Positions 10,517 to 22,200 of a DNA stretch of 64,000 bases are shown piece by piece (position 1 is the stretch's first letter; every line of letters begins with the position of its first letter). The notes below the pieces were generated by a model. It was given only the letters and a program-made list of their open reading frames with translations, ran no database searches and was not told the origin of the DNA. Source of the DNA: Pristionchus mayeri (Eukaryota; Nematoda; Chromadorea; Rhabditida; Neodiplogasteridae); NCBI GenBank assembly GCA_036245805.1, contig BTRK01000003.1:40503215-40567214 (forward strand), given 5' to 3'. The position numbers and the translations under genes were made by a program.

Positions 10517-10848
10517 TTGAAAATACAGCTTGAAAATAACAAATTTAAAAAACTGTTCGTGTTGTACATTGTGGGGTAGTACTGTAGTTTGGTGAGTAAT
10601 GTGCGGTCATTTTGTAAAAGTTGTTGGCTTCCGGCGCCCTTCCGCCGTCAGCGTTTTTTTCACGTTTTGCTCGTGTTTATGTGTTTTATGATCAATGTAC
10701 TTGAGCCGAACTACGGAAACTACTCATCACGCTTTGAATTGCACCTGGAAAACGTGTTTTTACTAAAAGTGAATCGAAAAGCTCGCTCATTTTCACTGGC
10801 GTTCTCTTGCCTTGTCGCTCTAGCAATACTGAGTCAATCGATAGTAGA
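10517..10848 (+). repeat. Captured copy of 3390-3721
   Basis: 332 bases identical by eye to the upstream region of the Skp1/esterase locus, same strand, offset exactly 7127. Left neighbour is the captured THAP exon piece; right neighbour is the inverted-repeat arm at 10849. The open frame running on to 11209 merely crosses this junction and is not a real gene. Confidence 0.85.
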
Positions 10849-11792
10849 TCAGGTTTCGTGGGTGGACGAAATTCGATGGGGATTGCAAGATGCCAATCTA
10901 TCTTCCTTATATTCTCCCGTAAAAACCCTTTACCACTTTTGGATTGCATTCATCCACTTAATCCTCCATACAATTCCTCCTCTCCTGCAGGTTCCCCTAT
11001 GCAGCAACGGGGACAGTTCCTCGTGGGTCGAGTCATCAGGAGCATCGACACTCTACACGAGCAGTATAGGCGGTAAAATTGAATTGAACAATACCCGTAT
11101 GGTTTCTTCTCTATTGCCTATCCGATCTCTAACTTCTAACCCTTTCTCATCATGCATAAAGCGCATCCCCACTCGAGCTGAAATATCTGCAGTGGGGATA
11201 CGGTATTAAAAAGGAAGAATAATCTGAATAGGACAGGAAGCGAGAATTGTTCATGAGCGTTTGTAGTTTTTGCAGTAGTGAAAATGAGGTTTCGTTTGTA
11301 AATCAATTCCATGCGGGATTGCTCGTCATCAATGTTCGCATAATCAGTGACGTTGCAATACCTAAAATTTTGCCTGATTGCATCGGTGTTTCTATGATAG
11401 ATTAGTTCTATCCGGAACCAGCCAAGCAGACAATTTTTATTTTCATAGCAAAATGAGGGTTCACATTAGCCTCAAATGTTTATAATATCTGTTTAGTATT
11501 GCTCTCAAGCAATTGGGAATTAATTATTTTCTTCCATTATTCCAACCTCCTCTCCATTGCAGCTTAGCAACAAATGGACGAGCCCTGCCCTCTCTCGATT
11601 TGCTCGTTCCCGTCGCACGAAAATGCGGGTAGTGGGCGGTTTGGCAGGCCAAGACATATTTCGCTATAGATGAAAATTCTCAATATGTTTACAGTAGCGA
11701 GTGTGAGGCTTCGTAGCTGAATCAAGTCCTTCTCGGAATTGATGCAATCGTTCTCTGGGGATCTTCTTCTTCAGAGTAAAAAAATATTTTCG
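10849..11792 (+). repeat. Left arm of a 944-bp inverted repeat
   Basis: Near-perfect complement of 12806-13749; I noticed one difference (GAGTCATC at 11032 against GAATCATC in the other arm) but did not compare every base. It contains, on this strand, a family exon with acceptor CTCTCCTGCAG at 10990, then RGQFLVGRVIRSIDTLHEQ, and a downstream piece ending WGYGIKKEE and a stop near 11218. In the other arm these lie on the minus strand, as in most of the window, so this arm is the inverted one. Confidence 0.85.
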
Positions 11793-11969
11793 CTTCGCCC
11801 CATTCCAACTTTTTTCGGATCGCCCTCGGCCTCACGAGCCTTTCACAACGCTCACGCTGCGGGGAGTGAGAGCAGGTTAGGAAGTTGTGATGTGGTGGGT
11901 GGTGCGCAGGGTGCATTTGAGTTTTCTGCGATTTGGTAAAATGCACCATGGTGTGTGGTGTGCTGAAAG

Positions 11970-12420
11970 TGCTCGCCAAGGCAATGCTAACGGTCAAGGT
12001 ACCATGGTACTACGATGATTTTGAAGCGAATTAGAACGATTTAAAGAAAAGATCAAACTACAAACTACAAAGATCAATTTTTTGAAAGCTCTCGTCAAGG
12101 GGTCACCAACGGTCAAGGTCCTATGGTGCTACGATGATTTTGAAGCGAATTAGAGCGATTTAAAGAAAAAGATCAAACTACAAACTACAAAGATCAATTT
12201 TTTGAAAGCTCTCGTCAAGGGGTCACCAACGGTCAAGGTCCTATGGTGCTACGATGATTTTGAAGCGAATTAGAGCGGTTTGAAAGAAAGTGATCAAACT
12301 ACAAACTACAAAGATCAATTTTTTGAAAACTCTCGTCAAGGGGTCACCAACGGTCAAGGTCCCATGCACATAGGATGATTTTGAACCGAAATACATCGAT
12401 TTGAAGAAAAAGTGTGACAG
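11970..12420. repeat. 120-bp tandem repeat, almost 4 units
   Basis: Units begin with CGGTCAAGGT at 11991, 12110, 12230 and 12351 and contain ACGATGATTTTGAAGCGAAT, GATCAAACTACAAACTACAA and TTTTTTGAAA(G/A)CTCTCGTCAA. The last unit is diverged and runs into a GACAGACGGACGGACAGATA stretch. It lies in the spacer of the 944-bp inverted repeat. Confidence 0.85.
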
Positions 12421-12479
12421 ACAAACAAAGGGACAGGCAGACAGACGGACGGACAGATAGACGTTACGATATTTCTTTA

Positions 12480-12728
12480 TGTAGTAATAGAAGCCGGCAG
12501 CCCGATAATGAATCACGTTATCCGAAGTTTCACAGACAGCTCTGAGGCTATTTACATACGCGCAAAGTTCATTGACAGCGCAAGGTAGCGGCTAGTTCGT
12601 TTATGTTTCACTTGCTCTACATATTTTTCGCCTCGTTCTTGGGGTAATTTGGCTATAGTTTCCCATTGCGAACGCAATATCTTCGTGGTGGGACTACCTA
12701 TCATCCATTCGTGTTACCCCTTCTTTAA
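12480..12728 (-). mobile_element. Partial MITE related to 51593-51878, TTAA at its right end
   Basis: Complementary to most of 51593-51878, including the TIR GTGTTACCCCTTCT followed by TTTAA at 12724-12728. The opposite end is missing or replaced by the tandem array. The paralogous sequence at 9981 has TTAA followed by the same GCACTTTTTCACTCGC with no element, so the insertion point is visible. Confidence 0.65.
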
Positions 12729-12805
12729 GCACTTTTTCACTCGCTAGTGCGAAGATTTTGCATTTCCATTAACCGAGCCTGTACTAGTTTACCTCAATCG
12801 ATCAT

Positions 12806-13749
12806 CGAAAATATTTTTTTACTCTGAAGAAGAAGATCCCCAGAGAACGATTGCATCAATTCCGAGAAGGACTTGATTCAGCTACGAAGCCTCACACTCG
12901 CTACTGTAAACATATTGAGAATTTTCATCTATAGCGAAATATGTCTTGGCCTGCCAAACCGCCCACTACCCGCATTTTCGTGCGACGGGAACGAGCAAAT
13001 CGAGAGAGGGCAGGGCTCGTCCATTTGTTGCTAAGCTGCAATGGAGAGGAGGTTGGAATAATGGAAGAAAATAATTAATTCCCAATTGCTTGAGAGCAAT
13101 ACTAAACAGATATTATAAACATTTGAGGCTAATGTGAACCCTCATTTTGCTATGAAAATAAAAATTGTCTGCTTGGCTGGTTCCGGATAGAACTAATCTA
13201 TCATAGAAACACCGATGCAATCAGGCAAAATTTTAGGTATTGCAACGTCACTGATTATGCGAACATTGATGACGAGCAATCCCGCATGGAATTGATTTAC
13301 AAACGAAACCTCATTTTCACTACTGCAAAAACTACAAACGCTCATGAACAATTCTCGCTTCCTGTCCTATTCAGATTATTCTTCCTTTTTAATACCGTAT
13401 CCCCACTGCAGATATTTCAGCTCGAGTGGGGATGCGCTTTATGCATGATGAGAAAGGGTTAGAAGTTAGAGATCGGATAGGCAATAGAGAAGAAACCATA
13501 CGGGTATTGTTCAATTCAATTTTACCGCCTATACTGCTCGTGTAGAGTGTCGATGCTCCTGATGATTCGACCCACGAGGAACTGTCCCCGTTGCTGCATA
13601 GGGGAACCTGCAGGAGAGGAGGAATTGTATGGAGGATTAAGTGGATGAATGCAATCCAAAAGTGGTAAAGGGTTTTTACGGGAGAATATAAGGAAGATAG
13701 ATTGGCATCTTGCAATCCCCATCGAATTTCGTCCACCCACGAAACCTGA
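12806..13749 (-). repeat. Right arm of the 944-bp inverted repeat, with decayed family exons
   Basis: Partner of 10849-11792. On the minus strand the exon-like part starts at an acceptor (CTCCTGCAG, about 13608) and reads RGQFLVGRIIRSIDTLHEQ. Further along, WGYGIKKEE is followed by a stop near 13380. A diverged non-inverted relative lies at 28560-29390. Confidence 0.85.
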
Positions 13750-14624
13750 GTTGTCCTTGAAGAGAACTCGAGAGATGCTAGATGTTCAACAATCAGAAAT
13801 TGTTTTCGTACTATTGTAACTTAGTTGATAGAAAATAATTGACAATTCAAAATCGATAAACGGCTTCACTTGCCTATGAAATGACACTATCGCTAGTGTG
13901 AAAATATTTTGAATCTTCAGTTTTTTCTTTCAGTTTCTTTTCGCTCGTCCACAACCACAACGATTCACCAACAACTTTTGAGTTACATAATGTCTACATC
14001 TGTTCCTGATTACTAATGCAGCAATATTTTCAGACATTGCAATTTTACCAAAAAAATGAATGCTTGGCAGGCATTCCGCGCGAACTGCCTACTCCGACCC
14101 AGCTCGGCAGCTCGAATCGACTGGTGGTTTTTAAGGCCAGAAGATCCCTGTAATCGAGGCAATAAGAAACCGAAGATGAGTCACCTTGATCAGCTAACCC
14201 CCCCCCCCCCTCCCCCTACTATTCTTCAAATCAATTTCAGCCGGCGAACTCGTGCTGCTGCTCATCTACTTCCCCATTTCGTAGTCATTGCCTGTAATGC
14301 ACATGTGATTGTCAGTCCAAAATAACTTCCCAATATCCTTTCGTACGACAATATGTCGGATGAGAACTATATCATACCGCCTTTGACGTATCAAAGGTGA
14401 CGTCATAGTTCTCATCCGACATAGTACCTTTCGTACGATACGCTCATGAATTAAATAAGTTAACACTCACAGGAAAATCGTTCTGCCGCTTGAATGAACA
14501 AATGAAGGTGAAATACTCACAGTAACAATCCGTTTGATACTCAAAATCGAAAGAGCGATCACGCTAGTATGATTCCCCAACCGATTCAAATTTGATTTCA
14601 AATTTTTGGAGACTTAGATCATTG
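13750..14624. repeat. Dispersed block shared with 59560-60150 and 38990-39440
   Basis: CAACCACAACGATTCACCAA, TTTTGAGTTACAT(A/C)ATGTCTACATCTGTTC and the AGCCGGCGAACTCGTGCTGC copy of module D (14240) occur in the same order at 59.7-59.95 kb and, more diverged, at 39.03-39.31 kb. A C-run (CCCCCCCCCCTCC) lies near 14203-14214. No intact gene. Confidence 0.65.
14352..14423. mobile_element. 72-bp palindromic MITE with TA ends
   Basis: TATGTCGGATGAGAACTAT at the left matches the inverted right end ending in CATA; the interior pairs as CCTTTGA/TCAAAGG. Related copies lie at 54154-54186 (half) and 54367-54446. A TA duplication is likely. Confidence 0.7.
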
Positions 14625-17500
14625 TAAAATTATCTTTTGTTGGCATAATTGCAGAAAATAAAGAAAAATATAATCGCTTTATTTGAGCTCCATCATCTCT
14701 GTGCCCAATTCCCTCTCGTCGATTTGCCGTTTCTCATTTTGCTCAACTCCTCATCGTGACGATGATTCCATCAATTATGGAAGCTGACGTTTCTCAAACA
14801 ACAATAATCATACTCTTTCCCATTCCGGATATGTCGTGCTAATTCGTAGCATCAGATTTTCCTGATAACACATTAATCTTTTGCTATCAGCTGAACAATT
14901 CGGTGCAAAACATCTTCATCGCACTTTCGCATTCTACTTTCTTAACCATTCCGCCCGATGATAAAGTGCATTTACGAAATCGAGCAAAATCAATCAAATT
15001 AGTTTAGACTCAACTGTTATACCGTGGAGACGGAGCATGGAAAGTAGGTAAGAAAATTTGGGAAAATCCGCTCCTGAGAAAAGAGAGAGAAGATAAAGGT
15101 TCCTGAGAAGTTACAGAAGAAATATCAGTGGTGTTATGTTATTCAAGTTTACCATTGAGTCTGGACATTGTGAGATACTATGCTCCTGAATTTCTGCTGC
15201 TGGACGAACATCCCGCGGATGCTGCTGCACCTGTCGCGGTGTTCGATGGGAAGAAAGCTGTATTAGGTTGTTAAATGGCAGTTCCATTGAGTCATTGGCA
15301 ACTATCCCATCCACGTAGAATTTAATACAATCGAGGAATTCTTGCAAGAAATTCGAGCTATGAAAGAAATTGATTCGGCTGTGAAACCTTATCGGCAATT
15401 AGAAAACTGGAAAGGATATTATTCAACTAAAAAGATATGCAGTAGCGTGCAATCTATAATTTAAGCGACTGTATCGGCCATCCCGACCCTCTGCCTCTAC
15501 TCACTTGAGCTAACCTATCATTTTGGAGAGCGTCGATGCTCCTGATGAATCGCCACCCAAGGAACTACTTGTGGAAGTACATGTACTAGGTGAAGGAGAT
15601 GTATGGACTTACGAGTGAATGAATACATCGAAAAAGAGGTAATCGTTTTTCGAAAACAATATCCACGCAAAATTGGCAGCTAATCATCCCCATAAAATTT
15701 TAAGAAATCTTGAAACACGAGTTGTGCTAGGAGATTATTCGAGAGACGAAGAAACTAATGCCTGCCAGGCATTCATTGTTTTGCGCGCATTGTACCTCGT
15801 AATTCGATGCTAAAATTCGAAATAACTAAACCACTTGGCTCGTGTACGAAACTACATTTTCACAAGAGTTAAAATATTTTCAATTTTCAGTTATTATATC
15901 AGTTTCTTTTCGCTCATCCACTTCCGTACTATTCCCCGTAGCCATAATCAAAGAATTTCTTAATCCGAAGGATCCCTATTACTATTATACTTTTCTATCA
16001 CTAAAACCGCAGTAATTCAGCTATCATCACGGATTCAGTCCTCTGAGGCACGAGACATATTACCCTTGGGTTTCGGCTACGCAGAAAGGGAAAGGATGAG
16101 GCAGAACATTGAAAGAGCAATTTCTCGAATACATTCTAGATAGCCAACATCCGGACGTGTAGAATTCAAATGTAAGTACTTTTAAAAATATTCTTAATTC
16201 AAAATTTATATTCTCTCTGTATGATTGTATTAAATTCTACGTCTCTCTGTATGCATTTTGGCAAAAAATGGAAACCAGAGAGAGCGCGATATTTCATCAA
16301 CAATGAGTAACGCCTTCTGGTCTGGGGGCGTGGAGGACGTCGATGCTCCTGATGAAACGAGTAGCTGCCCGCGGCTGCTGATGCGGGAACTTAACCTGTA
16401 GAAGGGGAGGGATACGAATGCGGGACCAACTTGAAGGGGATAAATATAATAGCAATATTATGCCTTTACAAATTGGCCACATTTGGTGCTGTGCTGAAAC
16501 AGGGAGGATTGTGCCAGTTTTACGTTGTGATAACTTGATTGTACAGCCATTTCTTTTATCTGCCCGGTTGAATAATTTTTTTCATTCGGTAGCACCACTG
16601 TTACTACTTTCAACTTAAAGGAGGAGTAAATGTAAACGCGCGCCCGGTTGGAATATGTTTCAACTAGGGACGCACTCTCTTCAAGTCGCGTGCTATCTCG
16701 TCCACTTCCCTGAGCTTTCCCTGATCTGGCTCCCAGCCAACTAGCTATAAATCTGTTCGGAATGGAGATATCAATGTGAAAATTTCGGAGCTTCTTATCA
16801 TTTGGAGCTCTAGGCCGTGCATATGACAGCTTCAAAAATTGAATATTTGAGTTTACTCCTCCTTTAAGTACAGCTAGATTAACTGAATAAAGTACAAATC
16901 TACAAGGTGAGTTTGCGCTGCCGCTCCTTTATTTTCCACTGCGATGGCTACTTACCCCAATAATTATATTGCCTCTGACCGAAAATAATTTCTCAGGAAC
17001 CTGTCGAACGGGATCGCAATATCCCTTGTAATTCAAAATTATGATTTCAATATCTTTCGATACGATAAAGGACATGAAAGATCAGATACCAAAAAATAAC
17101 GCATGTCAACGAACATGTACAAGCCATAATGATGTTTTTGAGTAACCATAACTTCTCCAATCCGAGCTCGGACAAGAGGTAGATATGACCACCGGCCGAA
17201 GTGAAGCGATAGCTGATCAAAAATTCAATTTTAATGTGTAAGCTGGGCGTGGAGACCGTCGATGCTCATGATGACCTGCTGCAAGAGTCGATAATGAATT
17301 TACGAGCGAATTGGAGAATACAGCCAAAAACTAATATGTTTTTTACGAGTCCCGAAAGGATGAAAACATTGACAACTTTCGTAACCCATTGAATTTCATC
17401 CAACCATGAAATCTGAGTTGCCCTTGGAGAGAATTCGAGAAACGGAGATGTGAATGACAGCAAAACAGAAATATTTAGCTAAGAATGAACAATTACACGG
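14625..17500. repeat. Segmental duplication block, copy 1
   Basis: Colinear with 29390-34760 (after removing that copy's insertions) and in part with 48605-49530. Shared landmarks are ATTCTACTTTCTTAACCATT, GAGTCTGGACATTGTGAGAT, CTGCTGGACGAACATCCCGC, and AACGCATGTCAACGAACATG near 17100 and 34250. Several decayed family modules lie inside (about 15170-15260, 15520-15600, 16310-16400 and 17230-17460). No intact gene. Confidence 0.75.
16619..16863. mobile_element. TTAA-flanked MITE, 245 bp
   Basis: The TIR AGGAGGAGTAAA and its complement are flanked on both sides by TTAA (16615-16618, 16864-16867), the target preference of piggyBac-type elements. The sister block at 33690 has the same surroundings (CTTCAACTGAAGTA) without the element. 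A half copy is at 62005-62125. Confidence 0.75.
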
Positions 17501-17617
17501 TTTCAAAAAGGAATACACTGCATACGCAGCTCGTTAATTTCATATTCTGATAGCATACTTGGATAGCATACTTGCAGGTGATATTACCTTGATCACTGTA
17601 GTTTGCGAACGGGGATA

Positions 17618-17905
17618 AGTTCCATGATACACTATGGAGCTACATATTACTGAGAAGCATTTCAACTCTAGCCTTTTTTACTTTTAGAAAACATAGATTT
17701 TCAGGATTGTTGAATACAGGTCAACATAGCCAAAATTTCGACTTTTGATGTATGGTGAATGAATACATTTCCTCAAAAGTGAGCTATCCCCTGACTTATC
17801 CCAGCCGAATACTGGTAGATAAAGAGTAGCTCTAACATAACCGCAAAAGTTAGGACTTTTCACAAATTGAGGAATCAGGAAGTTCTGATATAGTGGAATT
17901 TCGAC
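17618..17905. repeat. Dispersed repeat shared with 40886-41190
   Basis: TTCCATGATACACTATGGAG, AGCCAAAATTTCGACTTTTG and CCTGACTTA followed by CCGA-TACTGG-like words appear in the same order in both places. Non-coding, diverged. Confidence 0.6.
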
Positions 17906-17949
17906 GTTCAAATTTCAGCATCAGGGTGGTGAAAGCTGCATATTTTGAC

Positions 17950-19279
17950 AAAGCCCGCGGCTGTTAATGCACTTGCAGTGAGGAAGGACGGTGGTGGATG
18001 AATAAAGCTAAAATGCAATATTTCTTTTTTTACAAGTCGAATTGTGAACTGCGACTTCAATACTCATATACTTTCACGTAATCGAGAAACCCTAGGAAAT
18101 AATTCGAGGAACGGAGAAACGAACTCCAGATATGCAATTGTGTGATTTGTTCTTCGTATTGGAGTGTGATTGACAATTCAAAATCTCTAGAATTGTTGAC
18201 CCGTTTATGAAACCACACCCTCACCAGTGCGAAAATATGTTGAACTCTCAGATATTCTTTCAGTTTGACTTTGCTCATCCTCCACCACAGCATTCATTGA
18301 CGTCGTCGAGGGAATATTCCAGCGTCAACCACCCTGTAACTAATTTTCCATCGCAAATACCGCATTGATTCAGCTAATGAATCACCGGTTCAAATTTTAA
18401 CAAAATATGCAATGCACATTCGCGCTGTCGTTTGCATATTTCTCATTGCGATCGCTTTCACCGGCAACTTGACGATGAGCATTACAAAAAAACCCTTTAA
18501 TATCCCTTTGAATGAGGAAATGATCACAAGGTAGTAGTTATCCCGCACTGGTCACATATTTTTAAAAAAAGTCAAACCGACCAGGCGCACTCTCGCTCCA
18601 GCTCGCAGCCTTTACTTTGTGATCATCAACGTAGCCAATTCTGCCCATCGAACCTTGATGAATACAATAAAAATCGAAATCAAGCGCTCGCGGGCTGCAA
18701 TCCGCTTGAGGAACGAGGGAGATTAGGCGTCTGAGGCTGCGTAGAACCCGGAGATCGGATGAGGTATTGGAAGCGTCTAGAAAGAGAGACTTTTTGAATA
18801 CATGTTACATGGACGAGAGGCCAGAATTCGGGGTTGTATAGAACGCAGGAGTAATTATAAAATTCTAGTAAAATACCCGAAAATGAAGCTTCTGTATCCT
18901 AGCATTGTCCTTACATATCTTCCCTCGTGCGGGTCATCTCGCGTTATCCGCCACTCTGGTCCTCCAAGTGAGGGCTGCGATACATCGTGGTCCAGTCGGA
19001 CCAAGCCAGAGGTGATTACGTCCAAAAGTGGCCGACATTTCTGATAAGGGAGAAGGCATTTGAGGAGTGTATTTTACTTTTTTTTAGTAAATCGAGTACT
19101 CGAGGAATTCATGATCCCAGAACCGATTCATTGAAAAGACGAAACAGCCTCCGAGATCAATTTCAGAATCATACTTACAGCTACAGTCGACCTTGGATGA
19201 GACTCTCAGCAGCAGTGGACTATTTGCGAATCGTGTCCAGGTGCTCCTCCTATCAAGCCATTTTATCACCCGCGTCCGC
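17950..19279 (-). pseudogene. Decayed exon cluster of the unidentified family (cluster 2)
   Basis: Minus-strand order: module I (19279-19170, acceptor CTTCTCTCAG, then two stops before EEHLDTIRKW), a GTAAGTATG donor after it, module H (about 19040-18930, acceptor CCCTTATCAG, LLDVITSGLVRL), module F (about 18850-18730, with one base lost next to the TPxFW region), modules D1 (18645-18578) and D2 (18478-18412), module B (18245-18165, QHIFALVRVWFHKR) and module A (about 17990-17955, acceptor CACTGCAAG). This is the most complete ordered copy. In-frame stops and shifts make it a pseudogene. No known domain recognised. Confidence 0.5.
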
Positions 19280-22200
19280 CTGAGAGAAGTGGGAATATAG
19301 ATCATGGATCAAAGATTAACTCAGAATACGGGTGTTTTAATATTGTTAAGATTCAGCAATTGTTTATAATTTTTATAATTTTTTTTTTTTTTTTTTTTTT
19401 ACTCAGACCAATCGAAATCTATCCAACAACATATCCTATGTAGAAGTTGCGAAATCACAGTTCAACGGGTCTACGAATTTCACTTTTAGGAGTGAAAATA
19501 TGAAAAGTTTCAGCGGGTAAATGTGGAGAATGTGGACAGAAAAGAAATAATTCCGATGAATACATCCAGGAGTATTCCAGCTACGGCATGACTACGACTC
19601 TTTGTTTAATGGACGTCCCACAATAACGCGTATTCATTTCTTTTCCAAAATGTTGCCTACCTCTCTCGAAGGGCTCCTCGCAGAGGAAAGTTTGACCAGG
19701 TGCTGAACGTCATACTGACCTCGCCAAGTTTCTTAATTAATACGCTTTAGATAAATGCTTATTGATTGATCGAAGCATCTTACAATGAGGCTAATAATAT
19801 CTGACGATTCAAGCCAGTTACTGAGCCGTTTCTTAAACTCTACACATGCTGCCGAGCCGATGAGCGAGCGGTTGATGAGGCAAAGATATTTGCACTGTGC
19901 GAATGAAGATTATGACGAAAGTCAGATAGAGAGAAATAATTAGTTACCACTCTTCGTGTTAATGTTAATATTACAGCCGTTCCTTTTATCTACGAATATT
20001 CGATTGCAACTTCGGTAATGCTTTCATCGCCGAATAAAGATACACTATTTCCCAATCATGAAATCAGCGAAATATTAGACATTAGACAACGTCATGCCTA
20101 TTCCTTCGTATTTAAAATATATCAGCCAACATCTGCTACAAAATCAACATTTTTAAAAATCGACGAGGCACATTCGCGCTGCAACTTCTATACTTATTCA
20201 TACAAGAGCGAGTCCCACCGTTAAGTAATCCGTATTGTGTCACAAAAATCCCCAATAATAACCCTCAAAAAACTTGGAGAGATCCTTTAGTTGCACATCT
20301 CGTCTCCACTCCGAGATCGGGAAAAGAGGGGTAGATTCGTCCGATGAACAATTGAGGAGTGGGGCTTACGAATTCATATGATCAAACTCGATGTCAGTTG
20401 GATCCCTTTTCAGTCACAATTATTCATTACGATTTTTCCTTTTGTAAAACCTTCATTCGTCCTGATAAATACAAAAAAATGGCCGAAATAAAGGATCAAA
20501 ATGTAAAATACGCGTGGACTTATTATTTACTTCTACGAATATTCAGAAAATATACGGAATTTTCTGAAATTTATAAGGTAGTCTATTCAGCAAGAATATA
20601 TATATCCAAACAAACATTAAAAAAAAGGCAAGGCGCGTTCAGGCTGCAGCTTGTCTATTTCAGTATATTAGTGAGTTTTCGGTACTGTGAATCATGGCGG
20701 GATCGGTTAAAATTATGATAGGATAGCATGAGAGTCATATTTGTGAAATTCCAATTTCACCTTCCTTCAATTTCAGCATCAACTTCAGTCTCAAAAAAGC
20801 CATGATATTTCCATTTTTAAAATTCTGAAAAAAGTGAAAGTTCCCCATCACTTCGGGATTCCGAAAATGTCAACGACCCAAATTCATATTTTTCTAAAAT
20901 TAGTTATGGAACTTTATGTGCTCTTTCGGATCGAAATTTTCTTTTTGGCGTGTATCTTTTTTCTTTCACATTTGCTCGCTATCTAATGTTGAAATTCGGA
21001 TTCTACGCGTCAAAATACACCAGAAAATATATATTTGATGCAATTCTGAGAAAGTCAATTTTTCGGCCCAAAAATAAGGTGGAATCCGAAACTTCCTAAA
21101 TCGATCCCCAGCCTTAGTTATTGCTGCCGTCAATCAGTACTAGGGGACTAGACTTCAGAAAAAAAGTACGGGAATTATCGAATTGTTAGCCATCCGAAGG
21201 CCCCTTTTCAGTTGTTACGTTATCTCGTGAAGGGTCTCTTAACAAATCGACAAGGTGCATTTGCGCTGCCGCTTTTCATCTTCATGATGTAAGCTCCTAT
21301 GTCCCCAATCTGCAGCGGACCTCCTTCCGAAAAATAACATCCATGACTAAAGAATGCCCGGAGGATTGCAGCATGCAATTCTTTGAGCATATTATCCTAG
21401 TACGCAACATCGTACTCGCTAGATCGAAAAATTTTCATTTCCATTACTCGGCAAATGAAAAAATATGCTTTCAATATAATTCTAATGCTAAATTGTAATT
21501 GATGGAACGATTTGGCGGACGCCAGAAAGGAATTGACTCATCTACGTAACATCTAATGTGCAAAAATCGGAAATCGGAAAGCCATTGAGAGGCATTAATT
21601 TTCTTGAATTTTTAACATGACAGTGATAATCGATATTCGGCGTTATGCAAATTATGTTGTGTATTTTTCGCCATAAATTCACAAAGTGATTGTATGAACC
21701 CATAATCGAATGATTTCATAGATAGGACGAAACAGCAAACATTCAATTAACAAAAAAAAAACAACATATGTCGATTGTGCAATAGTTCGATAACTCAATC
21801 ATTATCATCGCCGTGATCAACCTCAGATTCGATTATACACCTTCATCCAATCCACCGGCTCTTTCATGGATTAGACTGTGCAGTAGTGGACCACTTGCGA
21901 ATCGTGTCCAGGTGCTCCTCCTCCAAATTCATGTTGCCATCCGCTTTGATAAATGGGAAATGAGGTAACAGATCTAAGATCAAGAAAAAATGCACAGTTT
22001 TTGAGATAGCTAAATTAGAGCAACTATTCTTTTTTCAACTATCGTAGTACACAACAACTAATCGAAAACTTTCGAACTGCTTTATGACCTGTAGCGCGAT
22101 TCAGAGATGAGATATCGACAAACGGCCAAAAGCATGATCTTATTTGGATCCCTGCGGGCATTTTGAGCATAGTCAGGGTGGCATAGGTTTATTTCGGTTA

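Noticed and set aside
10589..11209. 206-codon open frame crossing 10848
   Set aside because: It runs across the junction between the captured 3390-3721 copy and the inverted-repeat arm. The two halves come from different places, so it is a chance fusion.
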